64,000 bases of DNA from Halichondria panicea (lineage: Eukaryota; Porifera; Demospongiae; Suberitida; Halichondriidae): NCBI RefSeq assembly GCF_963675165.1, contig NC_087390.1, positions 475,001-539,000 on the forward strand, given 5' to 3'. Below the pieces are notes generated by a model that had not been told where the DNA came from, did no database searches, and worked only from the letters and a program-made list of their open reading frames with translations. The position numbers and the translations under genes were made by a program. Every line of letters begins with the position of its first letter. The stretch's first letter is position 1. Of the stretch, positions 23,026 through 33,428 are shown piece after piece.

Positions 23026-26000
23026 TCATAATAACTGAATAAACACAATTCTTCGTCTGACATCAACGTACTCGGGACATGTGACAATGTTCTTTTTTGT
23101 ATTCTTAAAAGCGCCGAATTCTTTCAGTGTTTTGTTTTCAAACAGCCCCCTGACAATTGGGGAGTAGTCGGTGATCCCAGCATTGAGGTGAAACACCTCT
23201 AGAGTCTTGTTCTTGGCTAACACATTACCAACAGCTTCAGCCTCGACAGTGGTAACAGTGTACGGTATTAAATCTTTTAATGGTGGCACATACAGGAGTT
23301 TCAGGTGTTTAACTGTATTGTTTTCTCTCAATGCTTCCAAGGCGGGTAGTAGATCCGGTAGCAAACGCTTAAAAAACCTAAGTTCAATGAATTGTAGAGT
23401 TGTATTCCGTTGAAACATTTCGGCCAGTTCAAGCGTTCCGAAATAATAAAGTGGTTCATTATAACTAATAGGAGGTGAAATAGTTAGCTCACTTGAGAAT
23501 CTACTACACATTCTCTCGGCTTTTGACGATCCTTTCTCATAGTACACATAAGGAGTGGGAAGTACACACTGTGTCCATGAGTCATTCAGTTTAGTCAATC
23601 CAGCTAAAAACAATAGAATCATCTTGTATGATCCATCATCAGCCTTTGTTTCAAACAAAAGAAACTGCTTGTGTGGGGTTTTATTTCTCCAGACATAAAA
23701 TGCAGCGAGGAACTCTTGAAGTGTTAGATGAAGGAAATTGTAAGATGGAGAACTGTTGCTTTTCTTATATAAAGGATGTACACTGTTCATGAATCCAAGT
23801 GTGTTAGTATCAACAACATCTTCCTTGAAAAAAACCAACTGTTGTTTTTTTTTTGTTATTCCATTGTATGCAATATGGCAGAGCTTATCAAAATGTACTT
23901 GAAGTGACGAAGGTAACTTACTCAGCTCACCACTCCAATCACTGTCTGAATGTCTTTTAATCAAAATTTGACAGTATTCGGTGTATAGTTCAGTTGTTGT
24001 GTTGGGGATTATGCTATTGCTATTCTCATGGTTTTCTCTGTAAACTTCGACTACTATTCTGGCATGAAGAGGGTTATACATTGCACTAGAGATACGTGGA
24101 TTAGAGTTAATGTATTTATGTAGTTCTGGTGGAGCCCCATCTTTGATCATTAGATCAATGTACTCTTGAATTTGTTCGGAAGAAAAACCTAAAATTTCAA
24201 TGAACTGATCAACTCTTGAGCTACAAGTAACAGGTAGATCGCATACAGCCCAGGGCCTAGTGGTAACAAGCACGGTACTAGCTGGCAGAAGACGTCCGGT
24301 TATTAGTTTTATAAAAATGGAATTTTTTTGTCTAAAGAATGGTGGCAACTCATCCAGGCCTTCCAAAACGAAAAGAATACCGTGCCCATGACAATTTTGT
24401 ATGATAGTAGTAGCAACAACATTTTTAGAAGCATCAGTATTTTCACATTGAAATAGATCAACTAATTCTACAGCTTCCTGAACATTCTCATCTCGAAGTC
24501 GGAGCAACACAACGAGGGAGTAATCTGTCCAAACTTCACCATTAGCCCATCGTCTGCACAGTTCCCATGACAAAGTCGTCTTACCTCCTCCAGGAGCCCC
24601 TTTAATGACAACTAGTTTAGAGAATTTGCCCTCTACTTTGGAAGCTATCTGGTCCATTGTGATTCTCTCTCTAGGAAATCCATCCAGCTCGCCTTTAACT
24701 ATTAGTGACCAGGACTCTTCCATTTTCTTTCTTGATAAATGTTTACTTACATCCGCACATTCTAGGTTAACAAAATGCTTAACACACTGGAGAGGATATT
24801 TGTCATCAGCAGGGAGAGATCTTGTATCGTAAATATTAGTTAAGTATGATCGATAAATTCCTATTGCTTCATCTGGTTGGATGGTGGAACGATTATCGGA
24901 TTTGGATTCTACAGTATAAAAGAATAATCATGAAGCGAAGGTAATAATACAGTGGAATCTTCAATAATGGGCCCTCCAAACTAAGTAAACTGTGAGAATT
25001 ACAACAAATAGGACTGCGCTTCCACCCCCAAACTTTCAGAGTCTTACATGAACTAATGCAGCAATCCCTGAGATGGGTCCTTTACTCTATCACCACTCAC
25101 ACAAACTACCGATTAGCTAACTCACTGGTTGGTCCAGGAGTCGTTGTGGACAATTTCTTCTTAGATGGCCCAGGTGAAGTATCGTCATCTGCTATAATTA
25201 TATATACAATTGACTGAAGTACATAAAGATAATAATATAAGTGTTCGTGATGAGTTGAACTATCCATTCACATAGTTAAGTACTGTTGACTATTCATGGA
25301 AATGCTTATAGTGTGGTCTATATTGCTAGTAGCCTCACAATTGTTCTACATATCTAAGTTACGTTCCTAGCTTTAGGCTACGGTATACTGATATTTATCA
25401 ATAGAAAAGGTCAAGGTTAGCCTCATGACTATTCATACCTGTACATGCCTCCTCTATAGCCTCAGCGACATCATTCCGTGCAACTGTTGGTGCTCTGAGA
25501 CTTTGACATATGTCAGAATAGGTGAGAGGGCCAGTCTTCAAGCGAGCAGATATCATTTCACGTAAGCAGTCCTTGTTCCTGTGACACTCATCTTTTATAT
25601 CTTTGAGGGTGCCAGGATCTAATCCCAGATCAAGTCCCAGGTCTAACCAGTCTCCAGCAGCTTTTATCAAGTTCTTGTAAACAAAATTCACATCACCGAG
25701 AGTCAGAATTGAGCCTATAAAAATTACAACCAAATGATAAGTACACATGGTCATACACATGGTTTATGCAAGCATGTTCTCTGAGGAGCAATGTCATTGT
25801 GTATATTATGTATCATAAGGAGACACCGCTTACCAAGCGTTGGTCCAGGGTTTGCTTCAACATCTCCTGACTGTAACAGTAAGCGGAATATCAGTAACAG
25901 TATATACAGACTGAGAGTGGGGGGCCGATTAGTGCTCTGAGCTCTCACTTGGAACTTGATCGGCTTTTCTTGAGTATCAAAAACTAGAAAGTAAGAGTGA

Positions 26001-26642
26001 CGTTTATAATTATTGTGGCAGTAAATATATAATTGATTACCTGATGTGGTTGAGTTCCATTGTTTCCGAGGGTTCCATCTCACCAAGCAGGCAGTGATGA
26101 GTGAGTAGCAGGTGATAAACACAGCTGACAGAATGAGAACGGCTAGTGCACTCCCCCTCCATCCCAGCTCACAAGGAAACACTCCGGTCCAACTCAAGTC
26201 AACCATAGGGCAAGCAGGACGTGGGGGAGCTGGGTAGAGTTACATAAAATTAATATATTCATGTGATGTGACATCACAATTGTGGTCATGAGATTCCGTG
26301 AATACCAAGCAATGCTGTTTAAAACCGACCTTTATATTATAATTATGTACATTATATGATGTAGCCTATGCTCCGTAATATGCTCGGTATAATTAGTGTA
26401 TGATAAGAAATGTTATGCAATTATTGGTGAGTATGCTTCACTGACTTACAGGAAAAAGTTTGTAAGAAGAGTATGTATCTGATGGTGACCATAATGAGGT
26501 AGAGTTGGTAGAGGACAGGGGTGATCAACACAGAGGCAAGGCTGGCTCTGAGCTGCCAACTAGGCTTAGGGAAAACCAGGGTAACATCATCGTCCAGATC
26601 ATTTGAGAGATAACGGGCATGTCTCTGAGATGTCATCTTCAT
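23026..26642 (-). CDS. NLR1: TM leader / 2A / death domain / NACHT, LRR mostly deleted
   Basis: Six exons on minus: 26450-26642, 26041-26229, 25834-25983, 25439-25714, 25126-25191, 23026-24908; 918 residues, phases 1/1/1/1/1, GT-AG throughout. Residues 33-62 and about 83-110 are hydrophobic, and about 148-163 (TLSLYILLLIFR) is a third. SGDVEANPGP follows, with the predicted 2A break at 174/175. Residues 178-269 are a death domain (YKNLIKAAGDWLDLGLDLGL, CLREMISARLKTGPLTYSDI, RNDVAEAIEEAC). Residues 270-291 are a Pro/Thr linker (SPGPSKKKLSTTTPGPT). The NACHT has Walker A GAPGGGKT (395-402) and Walker B ILFVLEGLDELP. After the NACHT the sequence jumps from ERMCSRFSSEL to TISPPISYNEP: about 395 residues of LRR present in NLR2/3 are missing, in frame, leaving only the last repeats. 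Probable intracellular innate receptor with altered ligand sensing. The start ATG (MKMTS) is shared by all three copies. Confidence 0.87.
25841..25882 (-). other. 2A-like ribosome-skipping motif in NLR1
   Basis: Encodes LLLQSGDVEANPGP, an exact match to the 2A consensus D-V/I-E-x-N-P-G-P with the Gly just before Asp and a hydrophobic run upstream. The break would fall between the last Gly and Pro (174/175). It sits near the 3' end of exon 3, in frame with flanking exons. Confidence 0.9.
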
Positions 26643-26878
26643 GGTTCTGTCAGAAGACCATGCAACTGTGCAGCTCCAAGATTCAAGACAAATAGTTGCT
26701 GAGAAGCTTTTTCTGTAGCGTTCAGTGCAGACTTAATGCCAGTCAGAACAAATAATCTTTGTTTAGCCTTGACCTTTTTGAACGAGACCCTCCCCTTTTT
26801 TTGCAACGATATTCATTCAATAATTTCTTTAATGATCTTTACCGTATACAACAATTTGGCTTGGAGTTGTCTCGTTCT
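26643..26878. promoter_or_regulatory. Head-to-head promoter region, NLR1 (-) and EAF exon-1 copy (+)
   Basis: 236 bp between divergent start codons. The half next to the EAF exon (26770-26878) matches the upstream of true EAF (17256-17355: gaccctcc, tttgcaacg, aatgatctttaccgtata). The same arrangement is kept at 45561-45804; in NLR3 the block is cut off at about 55030. No TATA box stands out. Promoter role inferred from position. Confidence 0.55.
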
Positions 26879-26992
26879 ATGGCTGAAGTTGCTTCTACTG
26901 AACAGCTCCAGTGAAACTGGGTCAGGAATACCGAGTCAAACTGGGCAAGAGCTTCACCTTCCCCAGGGAGAACGCCTATCACACCATCAAAT
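26879..26992 (+). pseudogene. EAF: EAF exon 1 copy, frameshifted
   Basis: Near-identical to 17356-17470 but 1 nt shorter (agctccagtg for agctcccagtg), which puts TGA at codon 12. Intron 1 sequence follows up to the exon 2 acceptor (tggccactgtatcag), then unrelated sequence: exons 2 and 3 are absent. Confidence 0.9.
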
Positions 26993-29900
26993 GTGAGTCA
27001 GAGTTTCTTTGAGTCGATTTCTAGCATACTAAAAAAATAATATTGCCATGCATACATAGAGTTCATCTCCTTCAGTGAAGGATTATATAAACCGGTATGG
27101 TGAGAAGACTGTAGTGGTGTGTCTCCATCCCCTTAGCCTTAATATAATGTCTAATGTATTTTTACCAAATTTGTACACAACACTGATGTGAATCATTTAG
27201 TGACTGACATTAGTATTGTTGATGGCCACTGTATCAGTAGCCTCGATCCCAGGCCGCACTTCACCAGGGAAGTGGGCCTGGTATCGACTGCTTGCGTATG
27301 CGCTCTAATATCCCCCGGTATCTGGGGGCTTTGGATAACATCGTATATGCTCAGTAAAATAATGACATCATAATGGGCGGAGTCCTGCAGGACAGGTGTG
27401 TGAGGTGTGAGGGCTTGAGGGGTGTGAGGTGTAAGGGTGTGAAGTCATGGAGTGTATTACTTTAGTATCATCAATATTAGGGTGCTTCCCTACAGTGCAT
27501 GTGTATTGCTAGCAAAGATAGTTTTTTGGTCCGTGTACTGTTACTCAATCATTACCCGAGGCGCGCGTGGGCAGCCACGGGTATAGTAGTCTGTTGGTTT
27601 ATTTGTTTGTGATGGGCTTTTCTACTCATCTGGGTACCACAGCTCTGCGTTTACAGCATGGATAGCGTTTACAGCATGGATAGCCTTTACACAACAATAT
27701 AAATAGTGGTAGATTTTTATGTTAAAGCTTCTTTGTCGAGCAAAAGCTAAGAAGCTTGAACTTGCATGTTGGCAGCTAGCTAGCTACATGTGGCCTTGAT
27801 TACATAGTTGCAGCTGAAGTGATCCGTACCAGGAACAATTGAGTAGAAAAGCTAAAATTGTGACTGGTTGTTGGCTGACTCTGGATCCTATATACTCCAG
27901 CCTGGCAGGAGCCATACCTCTCTAAGTCTAAGACTCAAGGCTTCTTTGCTGTGATCCCAGTACACAGTGCATGTCTAATGTGACATGTACCACTCAATGT
28001 TTCAGCATGCCTCCAGTCTGGTTTAGTTTTATTGCTCTTGAGTTGCTGTACTAGTCATACATCACTACATGCACTGCATTAATTACTCTTTTGGTTTCTT
28101 TATTATCATGTCACCAGCCAAGGGTTTGCACTTTAGTGCTCTAGTTGTGATGTGATTGGTTGAAGGCACATATTCGTACTTATAGATAGATTTTAGTGCG
28201 TATCTTGTGTTAGAAGGTCAAGGCCATTATTCACATACTTAGGAATAAATTCATTTGGTTTGCTATACTCCCCTTTGAGACCTCATACTTTGACACTGAT
28301 CCCAATAAGGGGAGGGTAAACGCCAGTCGTCTGGCTGTTCAAAGTGTGGTTGTAGATCAGAAGGTCAGGGCCATTATTCATAGATTTAGGAATAATGGTT
28401 TGCTGTACTCCCCTTTGAGACCTCATACTTTGACACTGATCCCAATAAGGGGAGGGTAAGCGTCAGTCGTCTGGCTGTTTCAAGTGTGGTTGTAGCAGAA
28501 GGTCAGGGCCATTATTCATAAATTTAGGAATAATGGTTTGCTGTACTCCCCTTTGAGACCTCATACTTTGAATGTATTCACACTGATCCCAATAAGGGGT
28601 GTGTGCGACAGACTAATCAGAGTTTTATCTAGTAGGGGGCGGGGCGGAAGCTTACTCCCCAAAAATAGAGGGGAAAATAGGGAAGAGAAGGAGTTTGAGT
28701 ACTAGACCCAACAATATCTAGACATGGTCTTTTGCTAGAGGATAATTGGTCATCATCCATCATCTAGTCTTACCACAAATCTATTCATTGCTTTTGGTAG
28801 TACATGTGGTTTCTGGTGTATACTTGCACAATTACAAGCCAGCATACCAAGAGTAGGGCTGTCCAAAAAAATTTGCCTATTAGAATTTCTAAATTTTTCT
28901 TCCTCCATTATAATTATTCTCATTGAAAAGCCAACATGCACCATAAATAGCAATATTGCAGCCATATAAAACTAAACAACTGATATGTGTACTGCACTTA
29001 CATGATATTATTGACCTCTATGACCTCATACTGACTCTATATACCTATTATTCTAAATTTTTAGCCTCACCTATTATTCTCCTAGTTGGCATCAAACAAT
29101 TTTGTAACAGATATCAATCATGTAGGCCGACTTACCTATTTGTTACCATACAAGCGATATCTATACGTGCCAATTACAATAATTACATATCTATTATGAG
29201 GTTGATTGCACACAACTACAATAATTGGGACAGTCCTAATACCAATTAAACAAGATATGACTCAGAGGATCTATTGATGTCCTTTATGCCCTTGCTAGAA
29301 GGAGATTTGCCATTGGAACTACATGGAGTAACTGTTACCACTAAATCATTCGTGTCCAAATCTCTTCTCAGGTCAATAGGAAAAAAAGTTACATGGAGTT
29401 GCCTGTCAATGCACATTGCCAGGAGTACATCGCTAATAGGCACCAACAACTAACAATATAGGGGTGTGGTAGCCAGAAGTTGGTGTGGCCTCCAATTTTT
29501 TGTGCTAGCGCGCGTGGTTTCCTCCTCCAAGCTTAAAATCCTAGATGAAACCCAGTCAGTCGATAGTTTTTGGTCCGTGTACTGTTTTAAAGTTACTCAA
29601 TCATTCTGATGTGATTCGTTGAAGGCACATAAATTATTCTCATTTTCGTACTTATAGATAGATTTTAGTACATATCTTGTGTTAGAAGGTCAAGGCCATT
29701 ATTCACATACTTAGGTCATTTGGTTTGCTATACTCCCCTCATACTTTGACACTGATCCCAATAAGGGGAGGGTAAGTGCCAGTCAGTCTGGCTGTTCAAA
29801 GTGTGGGTGTAGATTAGAAGGTCAGGGCCATTATTCATAGATTTAGGAATAATGGTTTGCTGTACTCCCCTTTGAGACCTCATACTTTGAATGTATTCAC

Positions 29901-31120
29901 ACTGATCCCAATAAGGGGTGTGTGCGCCAGACTAATCAGGGTTTCATCTAGTAGATGGGGGGCGGGGGCGGAAGCTTACCCCCCAAAAGAGAGGGGAAAA
30001 TAGGGAAGAGAGGGAGTTTGAGTACTAGACCCAACAATATCTAGACATGGTCTTTTGCTAGAGGATAATTGGTCATCATCCATCATCTAGTCTTACCACA
30101 AATCTATTCATTGCTTTTGGTAGTACATGTGGTTTCTGGTGTATACTTGCACAATTACAAGCCAGCATACCAAGAGTAGGGCTGTCCAAAAAAAATTTAC
30201 CTATTAGCAATTTTTCTTTCTATTATACTCAATCATTGTGATGTGATTCGTTGAAGGCACATATTCGTACTTATAGATAACCACTGCCACCCTGTTTGAA
30301 CTTTACACTGGGGGAACTGACTTAAGTATTGTAGGGTGTTGTTGAAATGTCATGCCCTGGGGTGATTGGTTTCTCCCTGTGTGTATACTTGTGTAAGGAA
30401 ACCAATCTATAGCTGTCACCCCTTGCAAGGGCAGACCAACAGTGACTATAATAAAGAGGTGGTCTGGTTCAAACACATGCTATGGAGACTCTGAAGCTTG
30501 TTAACCTGGCTGTATTGTAAAGGGTGCCTGATTATAGGCTGACCACAATAGACAAGTTTCACTGCATTTAATTTAGTTACAGTATAAGAACTGTAGAGGG
30601 CAATTGCTGACATTTTGGTCATGCAAATTGATTATTTAAGACAGTTCTTCACATGCAATATTTCTTATTCGTCCAGCCTCCCCTGATTTTGATTGATCCC
30701 CTGATTTGATTGAATTTGGGGAAGCCCTGGACTATACAATTATCTCTAGCGCTTTAGTGCAAGGCTAACTCATATGTTGAATAGAAAGTTTGTGTGAACA
30801 GATGGTGCTATGAAAGATCCTGAAGAGACTGCAACAGCCTTTAATGTGAAGAAGCTTTAGTTTGCTAATCCACGAACCAAAATCCAAGAGATCGTGGCTA
30901 GAAGCCTATAGAAGCTGTCAGTTTTTGTTGCATTGCAACCGTTGATCAGTTACAGCTGGAACACACACACAGACACACACAGTCAGCTTTACTGTATCCC
31001 TCGTGCGGCTAGGCCTCGAGGCATAATAAGGGGAGGGTAAGCGTCAGTCGTCTGGCTGTTCATATGGTTGTAGATCAGACCATTCCACACCATAGTACGT
31101 ACCTTCCTCTCTGTGTGCAG
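26993..31120. repeat. Repeat island, left part
   Basis: No gene found. Contains: EAF intron 1 remnant to 27239; a tail of the mutase exon (27373-27396); attacccgaggc...gggtatagtag element at 27551-27600; two copies of a dispersed repeat (28140-28960, 29590-30205) with gtgttagaaggtcaaggcca, tactcccctttgagacctca, gatcccaataaggggagggt and caacaatatctagacatggt; a fragment of CPVL intron (30285-30690). Within 28217-28600 a 135-147-bp sub-unit is repeated three times. Confidence 0.75.
30285..30690 (+). repeat. Stray fourth copy of CPVL-like intron 2 and acceptor
   Basis: Matches 20860-21262 and 37085-37490 (cctgccaccctgtttgaact ... ttcgtccagcctcccctga), then breaks within the first codons of exon 3 at ctgattttgattgatcccct. 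Shows that pieces of the CPVL block moved independently of the NLR. Confidence 0.85.
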
Positions 31121-31232
31121 CATATGCCTCAGTACATTGCTATTTCTGGCTACCACATCATGGAGGCTGGTGCTGACCCTGTGCTGCAGTTGGCCTTCAC
31201 TGTGGCCGATGGGTTAGAGTATTGCAGGACAG
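31121..31232 (+). pseudogene. MMUT: Orphan methylmalonyl-CoA mutase exon
   Basis: A single exon with good acceptor (gtgtgcag) and donor (g|gtgtgtga), 37 codons plus 1 nt. It encodes [20 protein letters not shown] and [16 protein letters not shown], which match the SISGYHMQEAGAD...ELAYTLADGLEYSRTG segment of the mitochondrial mutase, next to the B12-proximal barrel. No other mutase exon occurs within this window, and both sides are dispersed repeats. The last 20-odd bases plus the same downstream intron recur at 27373 and 46296. Best read as a displaced exon; a large-intron functional gene is unlikely given intron sizes here. Confidence 0.88.
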
Positions 31233-32110
31233 GTGTGTGAGGGGTGTGGGGTGTGAGGGTGTGAAACTACTAAGTCATGGAGTGTATTAATTTAGTGATG
31301 AGTCATCAATATTAGGGTGCTTCCCTACAGTATAATTGCTAGCAAATATGGTTTTTTGGTCCGTATACTGTTTTAAAGTTACTCAATCATTGTGATGTGA
31401 TTCATTGAAGGCACATATTCGTACTTATAGATAGATTTTAGTGCGTATCTTGTGTTAGAAGGTCAAGGCCATTATTCACATACTTAGGAATAAATTCATT
31501 TGGTTTGCTATACTCCCCTTTGAGACCTTATACTTTGACACTGATCCCAATAAGGGGAGGGTAAGCGCCAGTGGTCTGGCTGTTCAAAGTGTGGTTGTAG
31601 ATCAGAAGGTCAGGGCCATTATTCATAGATTTAGGAATAATGGTTTGCTGTACTCCCCTTTGAGACCTCATACTTTGAATGTATTCACACTGATCCCAAT
31701 AAGGGGTGTGTGCGCCAGACTAATCAGGGTTTCATCTAGTAGGGGGGGGGGGGCGGAAGCTTACCCCCCAAAAGAGAGGGGAAATTGGGAAGAGAGGGAG
31801 TTTGAGTACTAGACCCAACAATATCTAGACATGGTCTTTTGCTAGAGGATAATTGGTCATCATCCATCATCTAGTCTTACCACATATCTATTCATTGCTT
31901 TTGGTAGTACATGTGGTTTCTGGTGTATACTTGCACAATAACAAGCCAGCATACCAAGAGTAGGGCTGTCCCAAAAAATTTGCCTATTAGAATTTCTCAA
32001 TTTTTCTTCCTATTATTCTCCATTATAATTATTCTCATTGAAAAGCCAGCATGAACATGAACCATAAATAGCAATATTGCAGCCATATAAAACTAAACAA
32101 CTGATATGTG

Positions 32111-32180
32111 TACTGCACTTACATGATATTATTGACCTCTATGACCTCATAGAGGTCAATAATATCATGTAAGTGCAGTA
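32111..32180. repeat. Perfect 34-bp-arm palindrome
   Basis: 32111-32144 (tactgcacttacatgatatt...) is the exact reverse complement of 32147-32180 with a 2-nt loop. The left arm is ordinary repeat sequence (also at 28990-29023); the right arm is an inverted duplicate of it. Confidence 0.95.
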
Positions 32181-32199
32181 TTAAACCTCTGACTCTATA

Positions 32200-33428
32200 C
32201 AGTTCGTTTAGTCTAGAGAGTAGATTACCACAAATGTGTGAGTAGTTGTACTTAAATGTAAATATCTTTTGATTGGAGCATTTCTAAGAAATGGTGTTGA
32301 TACCCGTGTGTAGATGAATGACTGAACTACATATCCAAAAATGTTTCTATGGAAACATAATATGGTGGGTTTGTGGTGATTAATAGAACAACAGCAAATT
32401 GTTATAGTGGGTAATCGGTTAGAGTAATAAAACACTAACCTTAAACAGCTAAGGTCTTAGACTTTTATCAGGCAATAGTTTAATAGTTTAGGTATCCTGA
32501 CCATCCCTTTATGGGTCTTACATATGCTCACAGTGTCTATAATTCATGATTTACCGGTTTTTAGGTACACTTTTGGTTAGAGTAATATCTTCTGAAAATT
32601 TTATAGCTTAGCTTTAAAAGTTCTCTGGTAAGTTTACAAATAAATGGGCTACATTTTGATACCAAGAACATCCTCTATGCTTATTCCATTGTTGAGATAT
32701 CACTGAAAAACTACATATTCTACTATTTTCTACTGTTTTGATGACATCACAAGCTGCTAACCACAAATCGATGACACTCAAATTAACCACATAAGTGGGC
32801 GTACAATAACTATACGCCCACTTTTAATTACGTTTGTGGTTGATTAAAGCATCATTGGTTTGTGGTTTGCAGCTGCTGATGTCATCAAAACAGTAGAAAA
32901 TAGTAAATTATGTAGCTTTTCAGTGTTATCTCAGCAATGGAATAAGCATATAGGATGTTCTTGGTATCAAAATGTAGCCCATTTATCTGTAAACTTAGTA
33001 CAGAAATTTGAAAGCTAAGCTATTAATTTTTCAAAAGTTATTACTCTAACCAAAAGTGTACCTGAAAACCAGTAAATCATGAATTATAAACACTGTGAAC
33101 ATTTGTAACACTCATAAAGGGATGGCTAGGATACTTAAACCATTGAACAATTATGTGATGAAGTCTAGGACCTTAGCTGTACAAGATTACTGTTTTATTA
33201 CTCTAACCGATTACCCACTATAACAATTTGCTGTTGTTCTATTAATCACCACAAACCCACCACCTTATGTTTCCATCGAAACATTTTTGGATATGTTGTA
33301 GTTCAGTCATTCATCTACACACGGGTATCAACACCATTTGTTAGAAATACTCCAATCCAAAGATATTTACATTTAAGTACAACTACTCACACATTTGTGG
33401 TAATCTACTCTCTAGACTAAATGAACTG
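32200..33428. mobile_element. 1.23-kb foldback element, TA target duplication
   Basis: Left end cagttcgtttagtctagaga, right end tctctagactaaatgaactg. The arms are inverse complements, with scattered mismatches, over about 600 bp each and meet at a central hairpin (aagtgggcgta / tacgcccactt, about 32793-32823). TA flanks both ends. The unoccupied site is seen in a sister repeat at 29035-29045 (ctctatatacc). TA duplication fits Tc1/mariner-type mobilisation. No ORF of substance, so non-autonomous. Confidence 0.88.

Larger units (their letters stand above)
19140..27530. repeat. Segmental duplication unit 1 (CPVL exons, NLR1, EAF exon 1)
   Basis: Homologous in order and mostly in sequence to 35761-46450 and 47289-55030. 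Begins near ctgaagttatggctgttgaa and contains CPVL-like exons (+), NLR (-), shared promoter block and EAF exon 1 copy (+). Confidence 0.85.

Noticed and set aside
25834-25983. 2A motif as part of an integrated virus or retroelement
   Set aside because: No polymerase, capsid or reverse transcriptase is nearby, and the motif lies in a phase-matched host exon conserved in three NLR genes.
31121-31232. Functional mutase gene in the repeat island
   Set aside because: I looked for flanking mutase exons on both sides and found only repeats; a single exon is not a gene.
31591-31812. 73-codon reading frame in the dispersed repeat
   Set aside because: The same repeat in other copies has stops in this frame; no conservation at protein level.
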